From: Pantoea alfalfae
GTDB lineage: Bacteria; Pseudomonadota; Gammaproteobacteria; Enterobacterales; Enterobacteriaceae
NCBI RefSeq assembly: GCF_019880205.1
Contig: NZ_CP082292.1
Span: 3,348,001 to 3,412,000, forward strand
DNA: 64,000 nt
Direction of reading: 5' to 3'
In this document: positions 21,028-28,646 of the stretch, one piece after another
Numbering within the stretch: the stretch's first letter is position 1
Layout: every line of letters starts with the position of its first letter
Notes under the pieces: model-generated
Database searches by the model: none
Seen by the model: the letters and a program-made list of their open reading frames with translations, nothing else
Told to the model about the DNA's origin: nothing
Program-made: the position numbers and the translations under genes

Positions 21028-21732
21028 TCAGCTTTTTGCCGAGGATTTATCTGTGAGTTTTTTTTCAATATCGTGCAGCAGACGATGCAGCATCGCGCTG
21101 TCACGCTGTTCCAGCAAACCCACTCGCTGATCGATCCAGTCTGACAGCTTCTCATCATCACTGACATCGAGTTGCGCCAGCAGCTGATGGAAACGCTGAC
21201 GCAGCGCCTGCAGCTGCTGCCCGTCGGCAGCGGACGCGACCGGCGCTTCAACCTGATTCAGCTTCGACAGCTGATAGCAGTAAACCATCACTGCCTGACC
21301 GAGATTCAGTGAAGGATAATCATTTGCCATCGGGATGCCGGTCAGCAGATCGACCTGCTCCAGCTCCTCGTTGGTCAGCCCGCTATCTTCGCGGCCAAAC
21401 ACCAGCGCCATGCTGTTGACCCACTGACGCTTTTCCAGCAGTTGCGTTTCAACCTGCTCGGGTGTGGCATAGTAACGGAACTTTGCCCGGCTGCGCGCCG
21501 TCGTCGCGACCGAAAAATCGATATCCGCTAAAGCCTCGGCAAGCGTAGTAAAGGCCTGAACATTATCGAGGATCTCACCTGCGCCATGGGCTACCCGGCG
21601 CGCTGCCGGATCCTGCCAGGCGTCGCTGGCAACGATGCGCAGCTGGCTGAACCCCATAGTTTTCATAGCACGCGCCGCAGCGCCGATATTTTCTGGCCGC
21701 GCGGGCGAGACGAGAATCAGGGGAAAAAGCAT
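21028..21732 (-). CDS. lasT: RNA methyltransferase of the TrmH/SPOUT family (LasT/YjtD)
   Basis: A SPOUT-fold putative tRNA/rRNA methyltransferase, 234 aa, closely related to TrmJ. Motif 1 is PARPENIGAAARAMKTMGF (residues 9-27), motif 2 is ALVFGREDSGLTNEEL, and motif 3 is MANDYPSLNLGQAVMVYCYQL (SAM-binding knot). The C-terminal helix-rich tail ends HRLLHDIEKKLTD as in E. coli YjtD. The start is the ATG at 21732; the frame runs further upstream without similarity. Its position between arcA and thrL matches E. coli. The target RNA is not known to me. Confidence 0.9.
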   Translation of the reverse strand: MLFPLILVSPARPENIGAAARAMKTMGFSQLRIVASDAWQDPAARRVAHGAGEILDNVQAFTTLAEALADIDFSVATTARSRAKFRYYATPEQVETQLLEKRQWVNSMALVFGREDSGLTNEELEQVDLLTGIPMANDYPSLNLGQAVMVYCYQLSKLNQVEAPVASAADGQQLQALRQRFHQLLAQLDVSDDEKLSDWIDQRVGLLEQRDSAMLHRLLHDIEKKLTDKSSAKS

Positions 21733-22341
21733 ATTTATTCCATTGGTCCATTTACATAACGCCATATTAACATGACTGTTAATGATCCAGTTGTCAGAAG
21801 GCGACAAGAAAATCGGGTGTTAACAATGTTAAAACCAGTGAAAAGTGATGCCCTGAATATTTTTATCCCCGAAACCCGCCTTATTAAAGAAATCATTATT
21901 AATTTATTTAACTTCAAAGAGATAGAATGTGATTACCCGCTGGTTTCATTTTTGGTCACAGGCGTGATAAATGTAACGTAAATGATGCTTTTTGTGAGCT
22001 AAACAGGCATTCTGCGAGAAGTTTTTCACAAAAGTGTTAACGTGCTACAATTGCATTTGATATAAGTCAACGAAGCGTTGTTTTTATGCTTATCGGTTGT
22101 AGTTGGTGCTGTTAGGTTGCTGTTAATACAGTTAGGATATGCGCCATTATCATTAACGCCCGGGGCATGCAATTTTCATCCTGACTGGCTGAGCTAATAC
22201 TGTTGTTGACGTTGATAGATGGCTTATCAAAATATGATTTCGTACAACGGTTCAGCGCGGCCCGCCGCTCTCGATGATGGAGAACGCCATACCGCTGTAC
22301 GCCCTGTTTTCAATTTGTTGGCAAATTTTAGGTAGCTAAAC
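21733..22341. promoter_or_regulatory. AT-rich divergent region upstream of lasT and arcA
   Basis: About 609 bp without a gene I can support; no convincing YjjY-like leader was seen. The right half is the arcA control region: an FNR-like box, a conserved inverted repeat TTGAT-N9-ATCAA (22212-22230) next to a TTGACG -35-like element, and a long leader ending GGTAGCTAAAC before the ATG, as in E. coli arcA. Confidence 0.65.
22057..22070 (+). promoter_or_regulatory. FNR-box candidate upstream of arcA
   Basis: TTGATATAAGTCAA matches the FNR consensus TTGAT-N4-ATCAA with one mismatch. arcA is FNR-activated under anaerobiosis in E. coli, so a site here is expected; it lies about 270 bp upstream of the ATG. 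Confidence 0.6.
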
Positions 22342-23058
22342 ATGCAGACCCCGCACATTCTTATCGTTGAAGACGAACTGGTCACGCGTAATACCCTCAA
22401 GAGCATTTTTGAGGCGGAAGGTTATGTGGTGTACGAGGCGACTGATGGCGCTGAAATGCATCAGGTGCTGACTGACAATGACGTTAACCTGGTCATTATG
22501 GACATCAACCTGCCCGGTAAAAACGGCCTGCTACTGGCCCGTGAACTGCGTGAGCAGGCCAATGTCGCTCTGATGTTCCTGACCGGCCGTGACAACGAAG
22601 TCGATAAAATTCTTGGTCTGGAAATTGGCGCTGACGACTACATCACCAAACCGTTTAATCCACGTGAGCTGACTATTCGTGCCCGCAACCTGCTGTCGCG
22701 CACTATGAACCTGGCGATGCCAGGCGAAGAGCGCCGTCAGGTAGAGAGTTACAAATTCAACGGTTGGGAGCTGGATATCAACAGCCGCTCACTGATCAAC
22801 CCGAACGGCGAGCACTACAAATTGCCACGCAGTGAGTTCCGCGCCATGCTGCACTTCTGCGAAAATCCAGGCAAAATTCAGACCCGTGCCGATTTGCTGA
22901 AAAAAATGACCGGCCGCGACCTTAAGCCGCACGATCGCACCGTTGATGTCACCATCCGTCGTATCCGCAAGCATTTCGAATCTACGCCGGACACGCCTGA
23001 GATCATCGCCACCATCCATGGTGAAGGTTATCGCTTCTGTGGTGATCTGCAGGATTAA
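22342..23058 (+). CDS. arcA: Two-component response regulator ArcA
   Basis: Redox/anaerobic global regulator of the OmpR/PhoB type, 238 aa. The receiver domain has the acidic pair ED (10-11), the phospho-acceptor Asp54 in [10 protein letters not shown] and the conserved Lys in [10 protein letters not shown]; the winged-helix DNA-binding domain covers about residues 135-234 ([17 protein letters not shown]). ArcB, its kinase partner, is not in the window. Flanked downstream by a strong terminator. Confidence 0.99.
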   Translation: MQTPHILIVEDELVTRNTLKSIFEAEGYVVYEATDGAEMHQVLTDNDVNLVIMDINLPGKNGLLLARELREQANVALMFLTGRDNEVDKILGLEIGADDYITKPFNPRELTIRARNLLSRTMNLAMPGEERRQVESYKFNGWELDINSRSLINPNGEHYKLPRSEFRAMLHFCENPGKIQTRADLLKKMTGRDLKPHDRTVDVTIRRIRKHFESTPDTPEIIATIHGEGYRFCGDLQD

Positions 23059-23083
23059 GCAGCTGTCAGATGCGATAAACAAT

Positions 23084-23108
23084 AAACGCCCCTGCGGGCG
23101 TTTTTTTT
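23084..23108 (+). terminator. arcA terminator
   Basis: Stem AACGCCC/GGGCGTT with a CTGC loop and a T8 run, 27 bp after the arcA stop codon and before the converging creA. Confidence 0.9.
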
Positions 23109-23129
23109 GCGCTCAATACAGCAGGTTAA

Positions 23130-23603
23130 TCAGTGCCACGGCATAATCGGCACGGCGCTGAGCGCATTTTTCGGTGAACCGTCGACCACTTTATCGGAGT
23201 AGGTCAGATAGACCAGAGCATTGCGCTTTTTGTCGAAGAAGCGTACAACCTGCAGCTTCTTGAAGATTAGAGAGGTACGCTGGCGGAAGACCACTTCTCC
23301 CTCCGCTTTGCCCTGCGCAATTTTATCACTCAGTTCGACCGGACCGACCTGCTGACAGGAAATCGCGGCATCAGAGGTATCTTCTGCCAGCCCCAGTCCG
23401 CCTTTAATACCGCCGGTCTTCGCCCGGCTGATATAACAGGTTACATTTTTAACGTCCGGGTCATCGAATGCTTCAACAATGATTTTGTGGTCAGGCCCGA
23501 ATATCTTGAATACCGTATCAACAGAGCCAATCTGTTCGGCAAGCAGCGGGCTGGAAAAGGTCAGCGTGGTCAGCACAGCGATCATAAGACGCGTTATTGT
23601 CAT
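23130..23603 (-). CDS. creA: CreA family periplasmic protein
   Basis: 157 aa with a cleavable signal peptide (hydrophobic [19 protein letters not shown] at residues 5-23) followed by the very conserved mature domain [19 protein letters not shown] ... [16 protein letters not shown] ... [15 protein letters not shown]. Molecular function is unknown. In E. coli it heads creABCD; here creB, creC and creD are missing and creA ends directly against arcA. The ATG at 23603 gives the proper signal peptide. Confidence 0.93.
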   Translation of the reverse strand: MTITRLMIAVLTTLTFSSPLLAEQIGSVDTVFKIFGPDHKIIVEAFDDPDVKNVTCYISRAKTGGIKGGLGLAEDTSDAAISCQQVGPVELSDKIAQGKAEGEVVFRQRTSLIFKKLQVVRFFDKKRNALVYLTYSDKVVDGSPKNALSAVPIMPWH

Positions 23604-23797
23604 GGAGTTACCATTGCAAATGGAATAGATGAGAATGTAATGTACTGTCAAACGAATTAATGACCAAACTAAAACGGGTTTAAGCCCGTACTGATTTAGC
23701 ACAACCTTCCCCGGAAAACGGCCCACGTCTTTTGAGCAATGAGTGCTAATATTCTTCGAATGCGTTTAGCTGCACCACCAGAGTATGAGGATGTTTT

Positions 23798-24679
23798 ATG
23801 GACCAAGCCGGTATCATTCGCGATTTGCTTGTCTGGCTGGAGAGCCATCTGGATCAACCCCTTTCACTGGACAATGTTGCCCAGAAAGCCGGTTACTCTA
23901 AATGGCATTTACAAAGGATGTTCAAGGACGTAACCGGTCACGCAATAGGTGCCTATATCCGTGCGCGTCGTCTGTCGAAAGCTGCTGTCGCGCTGCGGCT
24001 GACCAGTCGCCCGATTCTGGACATCGCCCTGCAGTATCGTTTTGATTCACAGCAAACTTTTACTCGCGCATTCAAAAAGCAGTTTGCTCAGACTCCGGCC
24101 TGGTATCGTCGCTCTTCCGACTGGAACTCATTCGGTATTCGTCCCCCGATTCGCCTGGACGATGAGACGCAGCCGGAACCGGCTTTCGTTACCCTGCCGG
24201 AAACGGTACTGGTGGGACAAACCCAGAACTACACCTGTATTCTGGAGCAGATCTCCAGCTATCGAGACGAGATGCGGATTCACTTCTGGAAGCAGTTCCT
24301 GCTGGAAACGGACACGGTTCCGCCGGTGCTGTATGGCCTGCATCAGGTGCGTGCCAGCCAGGACAAAGATGATGAGCAGGAGATTCTCTACACCACGGCG
24401 GTGCCTGCTGACAGCGCGGTCAACCTGCACTCCGGCCAGAGTGTTATTCTGGAAGCGGGCGATTACGTGCAGTTCACCTACAACGGCCCGCGCGTCAATC
24501 TGCAGGAATTTATCCTGCTGCTTTATGGCACCTGCATGCCAACGCTGGGACTGACCCGTCGTCAGGGACAGGACATCGAACGCTTTTATACTCATGGCGG
24601 TAAAAAGCTTAGCGAGCCACCGACCGAGATTCGGTGCGAATATCTGATTCCGATTCGCCGTCAGACTGTCGCCAGCTAA
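23798..24679 (+). CDS. rob: AraC/XylS-family transcription activator Rob
   Basis: Right-origin-binding protein, a MarA/SoxS-type activator of multidrug, solvent and superoxide resistance genes; 293 aa. The two HTH motifs of the AraC domain lie in residues 1-105 (LDNVAQKAGYSKWHLQRMFK and ILDIALQYRFDSQQTFTRAFKKQF). The C-terminal GyrI-like effector domain covers about 120-289. Divergent from creA as in E. coli. Confidence 0.97.
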   Translation: MDQAGIIRDLLVWLESHLDQPLSLDNVAQKAGYSKWHLQRMFKDVTGHAIGAYIRARRLSKAAVALRLTSRPILDIALQYRFDSQQTFTRAFKKQFAQTPAWYRRSSDWNSFGIRPPIRLDDETQPEPAFVTLPETVLVGQTQNYTCILEQISSYRDEMRIHFWKQFLLETDTVPPVLYGLHQVRASQDKDDEQEILYTTAVPADSAVNLHSGQSVILEAGDYVQFTYNGPRVNLQEFILLLYGTCMPTLGLTRRQGQDIERFYTHGGKKLSEPPTEIRCEYLIPIRRQTVAS

Positions 24680-24718
24680 GATCAGGGCTGCCGTCTGTGG
24701 ACGGCAGCTTTCACGACA

Positions 24719-25366
24719 TCAGCGTTGCAGCTCGTCGAGCGCAGGCGCGTCAAGATGGGAAATATCCCCCGCCGTCTCCACAATCCACCCTTCTGCCAGC
24801 CAGGCACTCTGCTGATAATCGACACGTGAGATTGAGCAGTTACGCAGACGCAGGCGACGTTCCGCATACGCGGGCAGACCGAGAATCGTACTGACCAGCG
24901 ATCCCAGTGCCATACCGTGACTGACCAGCAGCGGACGGCTTCCGACAGGCAGTTCGCGACAGGCATTCAGCGCGGCGTGCATGCGCGTCGCCATCTCCGT
25001 CATCGACTCGCCTTCTGGAATGCGACCGCCTTCGGTGCCGTTGACCAGCGTGGCGCGCCACTGCTCTTCCTCCGCCGTTAAACCATCCAGCGGACGCTTC
25101 TCCAGTACGCCCATATTCAACTCACGCAGCCGCGGATCCAGCGTCACTGCGCATCCGCAGGCGTCCGCAATAATCTCCGCGGTGCGGCGCGTACGTCCCA
25201 GATCGCTGGCAATCACGTGCGTGATGCCCAGATGTTTGACGCGCTCACCCACCTGATAAGCCTGTTGCTCACCTTTTTCCGTCAGCGGACTGTCGGATTG
25301 CCCCTGAATGCGGCGTTCCGCATTCCATACCGTTTCACCGTGACGAACAAGATAGACCTGTAGCAT
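24719..25366 (-). CDS. gpmB: Phosphoglycerate mutase-like histidine phosphatase (GpmB/YtjC)
   Basis: Histidine phosphatase superfamily member, 215 aa. The phospho-histidine motif is LVRHGETVWNAERRIQG (residues 6-22); the second catalytic His is in LLVSHGMALGSL (about 146-157). Annotated as phosphoglycerate mutase 2 in E. coli, though a general phosphatase role is as likely for this subgroup. Convergent with rob. Confidence 0.93.
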   Translation of the reverse strand: MLQVYLVRHGETVWNAERRIQGQSDSPLTEKGEQQAYQVGERVKHLGITHVIASDLGRTRRTAEIIADACGCAVTLDPRLRELNMGVLEKRPLDGLTAEEEQWRATLVNGTEGGRIPEGESMTEMATRMHAALNACRELPVGSRPLLVSHGMALGSLVSTILGLPAYAERRLRLRNCSISRVDYQQSAWLAEGWIVETAGDISHLDAPALDELQR

Positions 25367-25401
25367 GTTAGTTTCCGTTATACTGCGACAAAAATCGTCT
25401 C

Positions 25402-25545
25402 AGAGCCTGTCCCATCAGGCGTCATTGTTGCAGACAGTCTGGACACGGAGCGTGCGGAATAATCCGGCGTACACGGAGTACGCGAGGATCGTGGCACTGC
25501 CCAGGTTCAGACCAGCCCATAAAATCGCCTGATGGGCCAGGCTCT
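25402..25545. repeat. 144-bp repeat-like element with 20-bp terminal inverted repeats
   Basis: AGAGCCTGTCCCATCAGGCG at 25402-25421 is the reverse complement of CGCCTGATGGGCCAGGCTCT at 25526-25545 with one mismatch. Inside, GCGTAC (25467-25472) and GTACGC (25478-25483) form a second palindrome. Such nested palindromes in an intergenic position fit a MITE-like or enterobacterial intergenic repeat element able to fold as RNA. It ends 25 bp before the yjjX ATG. No second copy was seen in the window, so the family assignment is an inference. Confidence 0.6.
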
Positions 25546-25570
25546 TAATCACCTGAGGGTTCAATCAATT

Positions 25571-26089
25571 ATGTACCATGTTGTCGCAGCCACAACCAAC
25601 CCAGCGAAGATTCACGCGATTGCTCAGGCTTTCAGCGACGTTTTCGGCGAGGGATCCTGCCATATTGAAGGGGTCGAGGTCGATAGCGGCGTAGCAGCAC
25701 AACCGTTAACCCATCTGGAAACGCGAACAGGCGCACGTCAGCGCGTCATGAATGCCCGACAGGTCCGGCCTGAAGCGGCGTTCTGGGTAGCGATTGAGGC
25801 AGGCATCGAAGATGACACCGCATTTGCCTGGATGGTCGTGGAAAACCAGAAGCAGCGCGGCGAATCGCGCTCGGCCAGTTTTACCCTGCCGCCAGTCGTG
25901 CTGGCAGGCCTGCGTGAAGGCCGTGAGCTGGGCGACGAGATGGCGCGGTTAACCGGCATCGACAATATCAAACACCAGGGTGGTGCTATCGGGGCGTTCA
26001 CGAACGGCCTGCTCAGTCGCTCCAGTGTCTATCATCAGGCACTGATTCTGGCACTCTGCCCGTTCGTCCATCCGCTTTACCAGCAGTGA
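25571..26089 (+). CDS. yjjX: Inosine/xanthosine triphosphatase
   Basis: House-cleaning NTPase that hydrolyses non-canonical ITP/XTP, 172 aa. The family start [20 protein letters not shown] and the metal-binding region [12 protein letters not shown] are present. I start at the ATG at 25571; the upstream in-frame extension runs into the repeat element. Its TGA stop directly abuts the trpR stop codon on the other strand. Confidence 0.93.
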   Translation: MYHVVAATTNPAKIHAIAQAFSDVFGEGSCHIEGVEVDSGVAAQPLTHLETRTGARQRVMNARQVRPEAAFWVAIEAGIEDDTAFAWMVVENQKQRGESRSASFTLPPVVLAGLREGRELGDEMARLTGIDNIKHQGGAIGAFTNGLLSRSSVYHQALILALCPFVHPLYQQ

Positions 26090-26410
26090 TCAGGTGCGTC
26101 CCAGATGCGCTTCCAGCCAGCGTTTCAGCTCTGGGGGCGCCTCTTTCAGGCTGTTAGAGCCACGGGTAATGGTTGCGATGCCGACGCCGAGCTCATTTTT
26201 CAGCTCGCGCTGGCTCATTTCGCCGTTCATCAACTCTTCGATAATCCGCAGTCGGGTGCCGAATGCTTCCCGCTCATCAGGCGTCATCATCAGTTGCATC
26301 AGGGGCAATGCATGACCATCGGCAAAGGCCTGCTGCATCAGCACGACAAAGCGTTGCCAGCTATCTTCTGGCGAATGCGCATCGGTAGAGGGGGAATCAG
26401 AATGGGTCAT
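26090..26410 (-). CDS. trpR: Trp operon repressor
   Basis: Tryptophan-dependent repressor, 106 aa, all-helical dimer. The HTH lies in [25 protein letters not shown] (about residues 66-90) and the core is [26 protein letters not shown]. Autoregulated through the operator just upstream. Tail to tail with yjjX with no bases between the stops. Confidence 0.97.
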   Translation of the reverse strand: MTHSDSPSTDAHSPEDSWQRFVVLMQQAFADGHALPLMQLMMTPDEREAFGTRLRIIEELMNGEMSQRELKNELGVGIATITRGSNSLKEAPPELKRWLEAHLGRT

Positions 26411-26416
26411 GAAGAG

Positions 26417-26446
26417 GCTTCCGTACTCGCTAAAGAGTACGGAAGC
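26417..26446 (-). promoter_or_regulatory. trp operator of trpR
   Basis: A perfect inverted repeat, GCTTCCGTACTC and GAGTACGGAAGC, separated by 6 bases. Its core CGTACTCTTTAGCGAGTACG on the minus strand is almost identical to the E. coli trpR operator. It lies 6 bp upstream of the trpR ATG, between it and the slt stop codon. Confidence 0.9.
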
Positions 26447-26455
26447 TTAGCACAG

Positions 26456-28375
26456 CTAGTAACGGCGATTCCACTCAGCATCTGACAGGATCTTGTCAGG
26501 CTTGCCCATGAAGTGACGATAGTAGGCGTCATACGCCAGCACATTCTTCACGTAGCCGCGCGTTTCAGAGAACGGAATGGTCTCAATAAACGCGACGGCG
26601 TCGAGATTGCCTGCACTGGTTTTCTGCCAGCTTCGCACCCGGCCCGGCCCGGCATTATAGGCGGCGGAGGCGAAGATCCGGTTCTGGTTAAACTGCTGAT
26701 AGACATATTCCAGATACTGCGTGCCGATCTGGATATTGGTTTCCGGATCCAGCAGCTGGCTGGTATTGCTGTAGCCAGGAATGTTATACATCTTCACGGT
26801 GTGCGCCGCGGTGGCAGGCATAATCTGCATAAGACCACTCGCCCCGACCGGCGAATGCGCTTTTGGGTTCCAGGCGCTTTCCTGACGCGAAATCGCCATC
26901 GCATAGCTCGGCGGGATCTGCTTGATCTCGGTGTTACGCTCATAGACGCTCTGCCACGCCAGCGGGAAGCGCTCTTTCAGGCTGTCCCACATTTTTGCGG
27001 TGATGGTCGCCTGCACGCTGAGATCCCACCAGTCCTGCTCATTGGCGTAACGCGCCAGCATCTGCTGCTGCGTGTGGGTGCGGCTGGCAATCAGATTGCT
27101 CCACTCGCTGCGTGCCAGATTATCCAGCCCCCAGTACATCAGTTCGCGCACGCGGGCCAGCTCCGGTCCCTGCACAGTGGCACTGTCAGGCTTCGGCGCT
27201 TCATCCACCTGCAACGGGTAGTCAACGCCAAGCCGCTGGGCGGCCACCATCGGATAGAAGCCACGCGCCTGCATCAGCTTACGCAGAATCTCTTCCGCTT
27301 CCTCTTTACGATCTTTCTCAAATAGCAGGTCAGCCTGCCAGTACTGCCACTCATCTTTCTCTTTGGCCTCCAGCGGCAGACGGGCGATCCAGGTGTTCAG
27401 ACCGCGTCTGTCATGCTGAGAAAGCGCCAGGCGCACCCGGCGTTCCACCAGCGCGGTTGACTCACTGTTCATCACCACCGCATCGCGCCAGCGCGCCTGC
27501 TCAGAAGTGAGATCGCTGCCCATCATGCGCCAGACCACAATCTCTTTCAGCGCCTGCTCATCTTCCGGCCCCATCTTCTGCGCCCGGACCAGTATCGGAA
27601 TCAGGCTGCGGGCATTTTCCATGTCCTGCCGCGCCACGCGCGTAAAGGCGTAAATCGTGGCCTGACGGGTGAAGTCGGTTGGCCCAACGGCGCTGGCAAA
27701 CGTGCTGACCGTTAACGGATCCTGCTGCAGGGACTGTATCGCGTCAGACATGGTCTGATAGTCAGCAGGTAACGTTTTCGCCAGATAACTCACCAGGCTG
27801 TCGTTGCCCGCTTTCATCGCCAGCCGGATACGTTCCAGGATGGTAATAGGCGAAACCTGACCGGAAGCCTGCCATACCGAGAAGAGCTTATCGCAGTCGG
27901 CGGGCAGGGCTGTGCCACGCAGCCAGATCTGCTTTGCGCCATCAAACGCGGCCTGCTGCTGACCGGTGGCCCACTTGGCGTAATACCAGTTACATCGTGC
28001 CTGCACCGGCTTGGGTTCGGTCGGACTGAAGTTCAGCACGCCCTGCCAGTCCTGACGCCAGGCCAGCACATTGATAAAGCGGGTACTGAGCGAGCGTGCG
28101 GGTGGCAGCGTCGGATACTGGCGAATAAAGTTCTGCACGGCCAGGGCGGTTTCCTGATCGAGATCCTGTGCCAGCAGGCGATATTGCAGATAAGGGTAGA
28201 GCGGATAATCCTGGAGCGTCGGCAACAGCTGATCCACAGTCGCCATCTGGTTACTGTCCCAGGCCTGTTTAATTTGTTGATAACGTTGCCGTTGTTGATC
28301 CAGCGAATCGGCCCATGCGCTGCTGGCCGAACCGACCAGGCAGATCCCTATCATCCAGTTACGCCACTTCACCAC
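26456..28375 (-). CDS. slt: Soluble lytic murein transglycosylase Slt70
   Basis: Periplasmic muramidase cleaving peptidoglycan with 1,6-anhydromuropeptide release; about 639 aa. The start is a GTG at 28375 preceded by AGGAG; it yields the signal peptide KWRNWMIGICLVGSASSAWA cut before DSLDQQ. The alpha-superhelical U and L domains fill about 25-450. The C-terminal lysozyme-like domain has the catalytic Glu in SRQESAWNPKA and GLMQIMPATA, AAYNAGPGRV. E. coli places slt next to ettA; here 16 kb separate them. Confidence 0.95.
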   Translation of the reverse strand: MVKWRNWMIGICLVGSASSAWADSLDQQRQRYQQIKQAWDSNQMATVDQLLPTLQDYPLYPYLQYRLLAQDLDQETALAVQNFIRQYPTLPPARSLSTRFINVLAWRQDWQGVLNFSPTEPKPVQARCNWYYAKWATGQQQAAFDGAKQIWLRGTALPADCDKLFSVWQASGQVSPITILERIRLAMKAGNDSLVSYLAKTLPADYQTMSDAIQSLQQDPLTVSTFASAVGPTDFTRQATIYAFTRVARQDMENARSLIPILVRAQKMGPEDEQALKEIVVWRMMGSDLTSEQARWRDAVVMNSESTALVERRVRLALSQHDRRGLNTWIARLPLEAKEKDEWQYWQADLLFEKDRKEEAEEILRKLMQARGFYPMVAAQRLGVDYPLQVDEAPKPDSATVQGPELARVRELMYWGLDNLARSEWSNLIASRTHTQQQMLARYANEQDWWDLSVQATITAKMWDSLKERFPLAWQSVYERNTEIKQIPPSYAMAISRQESAWNPKAHSPVGASGLMQIMPATAAHTVKMYNIPGYSNTSQLLDPETNIQIGTQYLEYVYQQFNQNRIFASAAYNAGPGRVRSWQKTSAGNLDAVAFIETIPFSETRGYVKNVLAYDAYYRHFMGKPDKILSDAEWNRRY

Positions 28376-28590
28376 GTAAATCTCCTCTGTTGCTGGGCGC
28401 CGGCGAGTTGCCAGACAGTCTTTCATGCTAACCGGGCCACCGGACTCTTGCCATGTTCTTCGCAAAATTTACGCATACGGACATTAAACGCACCGTCATC
28501 GCTCAGCGTGCGCGCCGTCATTGTGCAAATTATCATCAGAAAATCTTATCACTGAATGCATTAAACTGTTGAATCATCGTCTTAAAAAAG

Positions 28591-28606
28591 TGGCACATCC
28601 TTTGCT
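28591..28606 (+). promoter_or_regulatory. Sigma-54 promoter of the urea utilisation operon
   Basis: TGGCAC, five bases, TTGCT: a full match to the -24/-12 consensus TGGCAC-N5-TTGCW, 41 bp upstream of the allophanate hydrolase ATG. This predicts RpoN-dependent, probably NtrC-activated, expression under nitrogen limitation. A clean upstream NtrC site was not found; TGCGCGCCGTCATTGTGCA at about 28510-28530 is only partly symmetrical and has the wrong spacing. Confidence 0.8.
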
Positions 28607-28621
28607 CTGTTGAATCCCATC

Positions 28622-28631
28622 TTGTATACCA
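28622..28631 (+). promoter_or_regulatory. Possible GntR-family operator
   Basis: TTGTATACCA is a near-palindrome of the TTGTATACAA type used by several FCD-class GntR repressors. It sits about 16 bp downstream of the -12 element, where a bound repressor would block transcription. The GntR gene of the same operon is the obvious candidate; this is inference. Confidence 0.4.
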
Positions 28632-28646
28632 GCTGGAATTCTTCCT

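Noticed and set aside
21772-21981. Small open frame of 69 aa in the lasT-arcA gap, and one of 60 aa on the other strand
   Set aside because: AT-rich region where stop codons are few by chance in short frames; no ribosome binding site or recognised family. Does not resemble YjjY as I recall it.
28500-28535. Possible NtrC binding site upstream of the sigma-54 promoter
   Set aside because: TGCGCGCCGTCATTGTGCA has only partial symmetry and is two bases longer than the NtrC consensus spacing.
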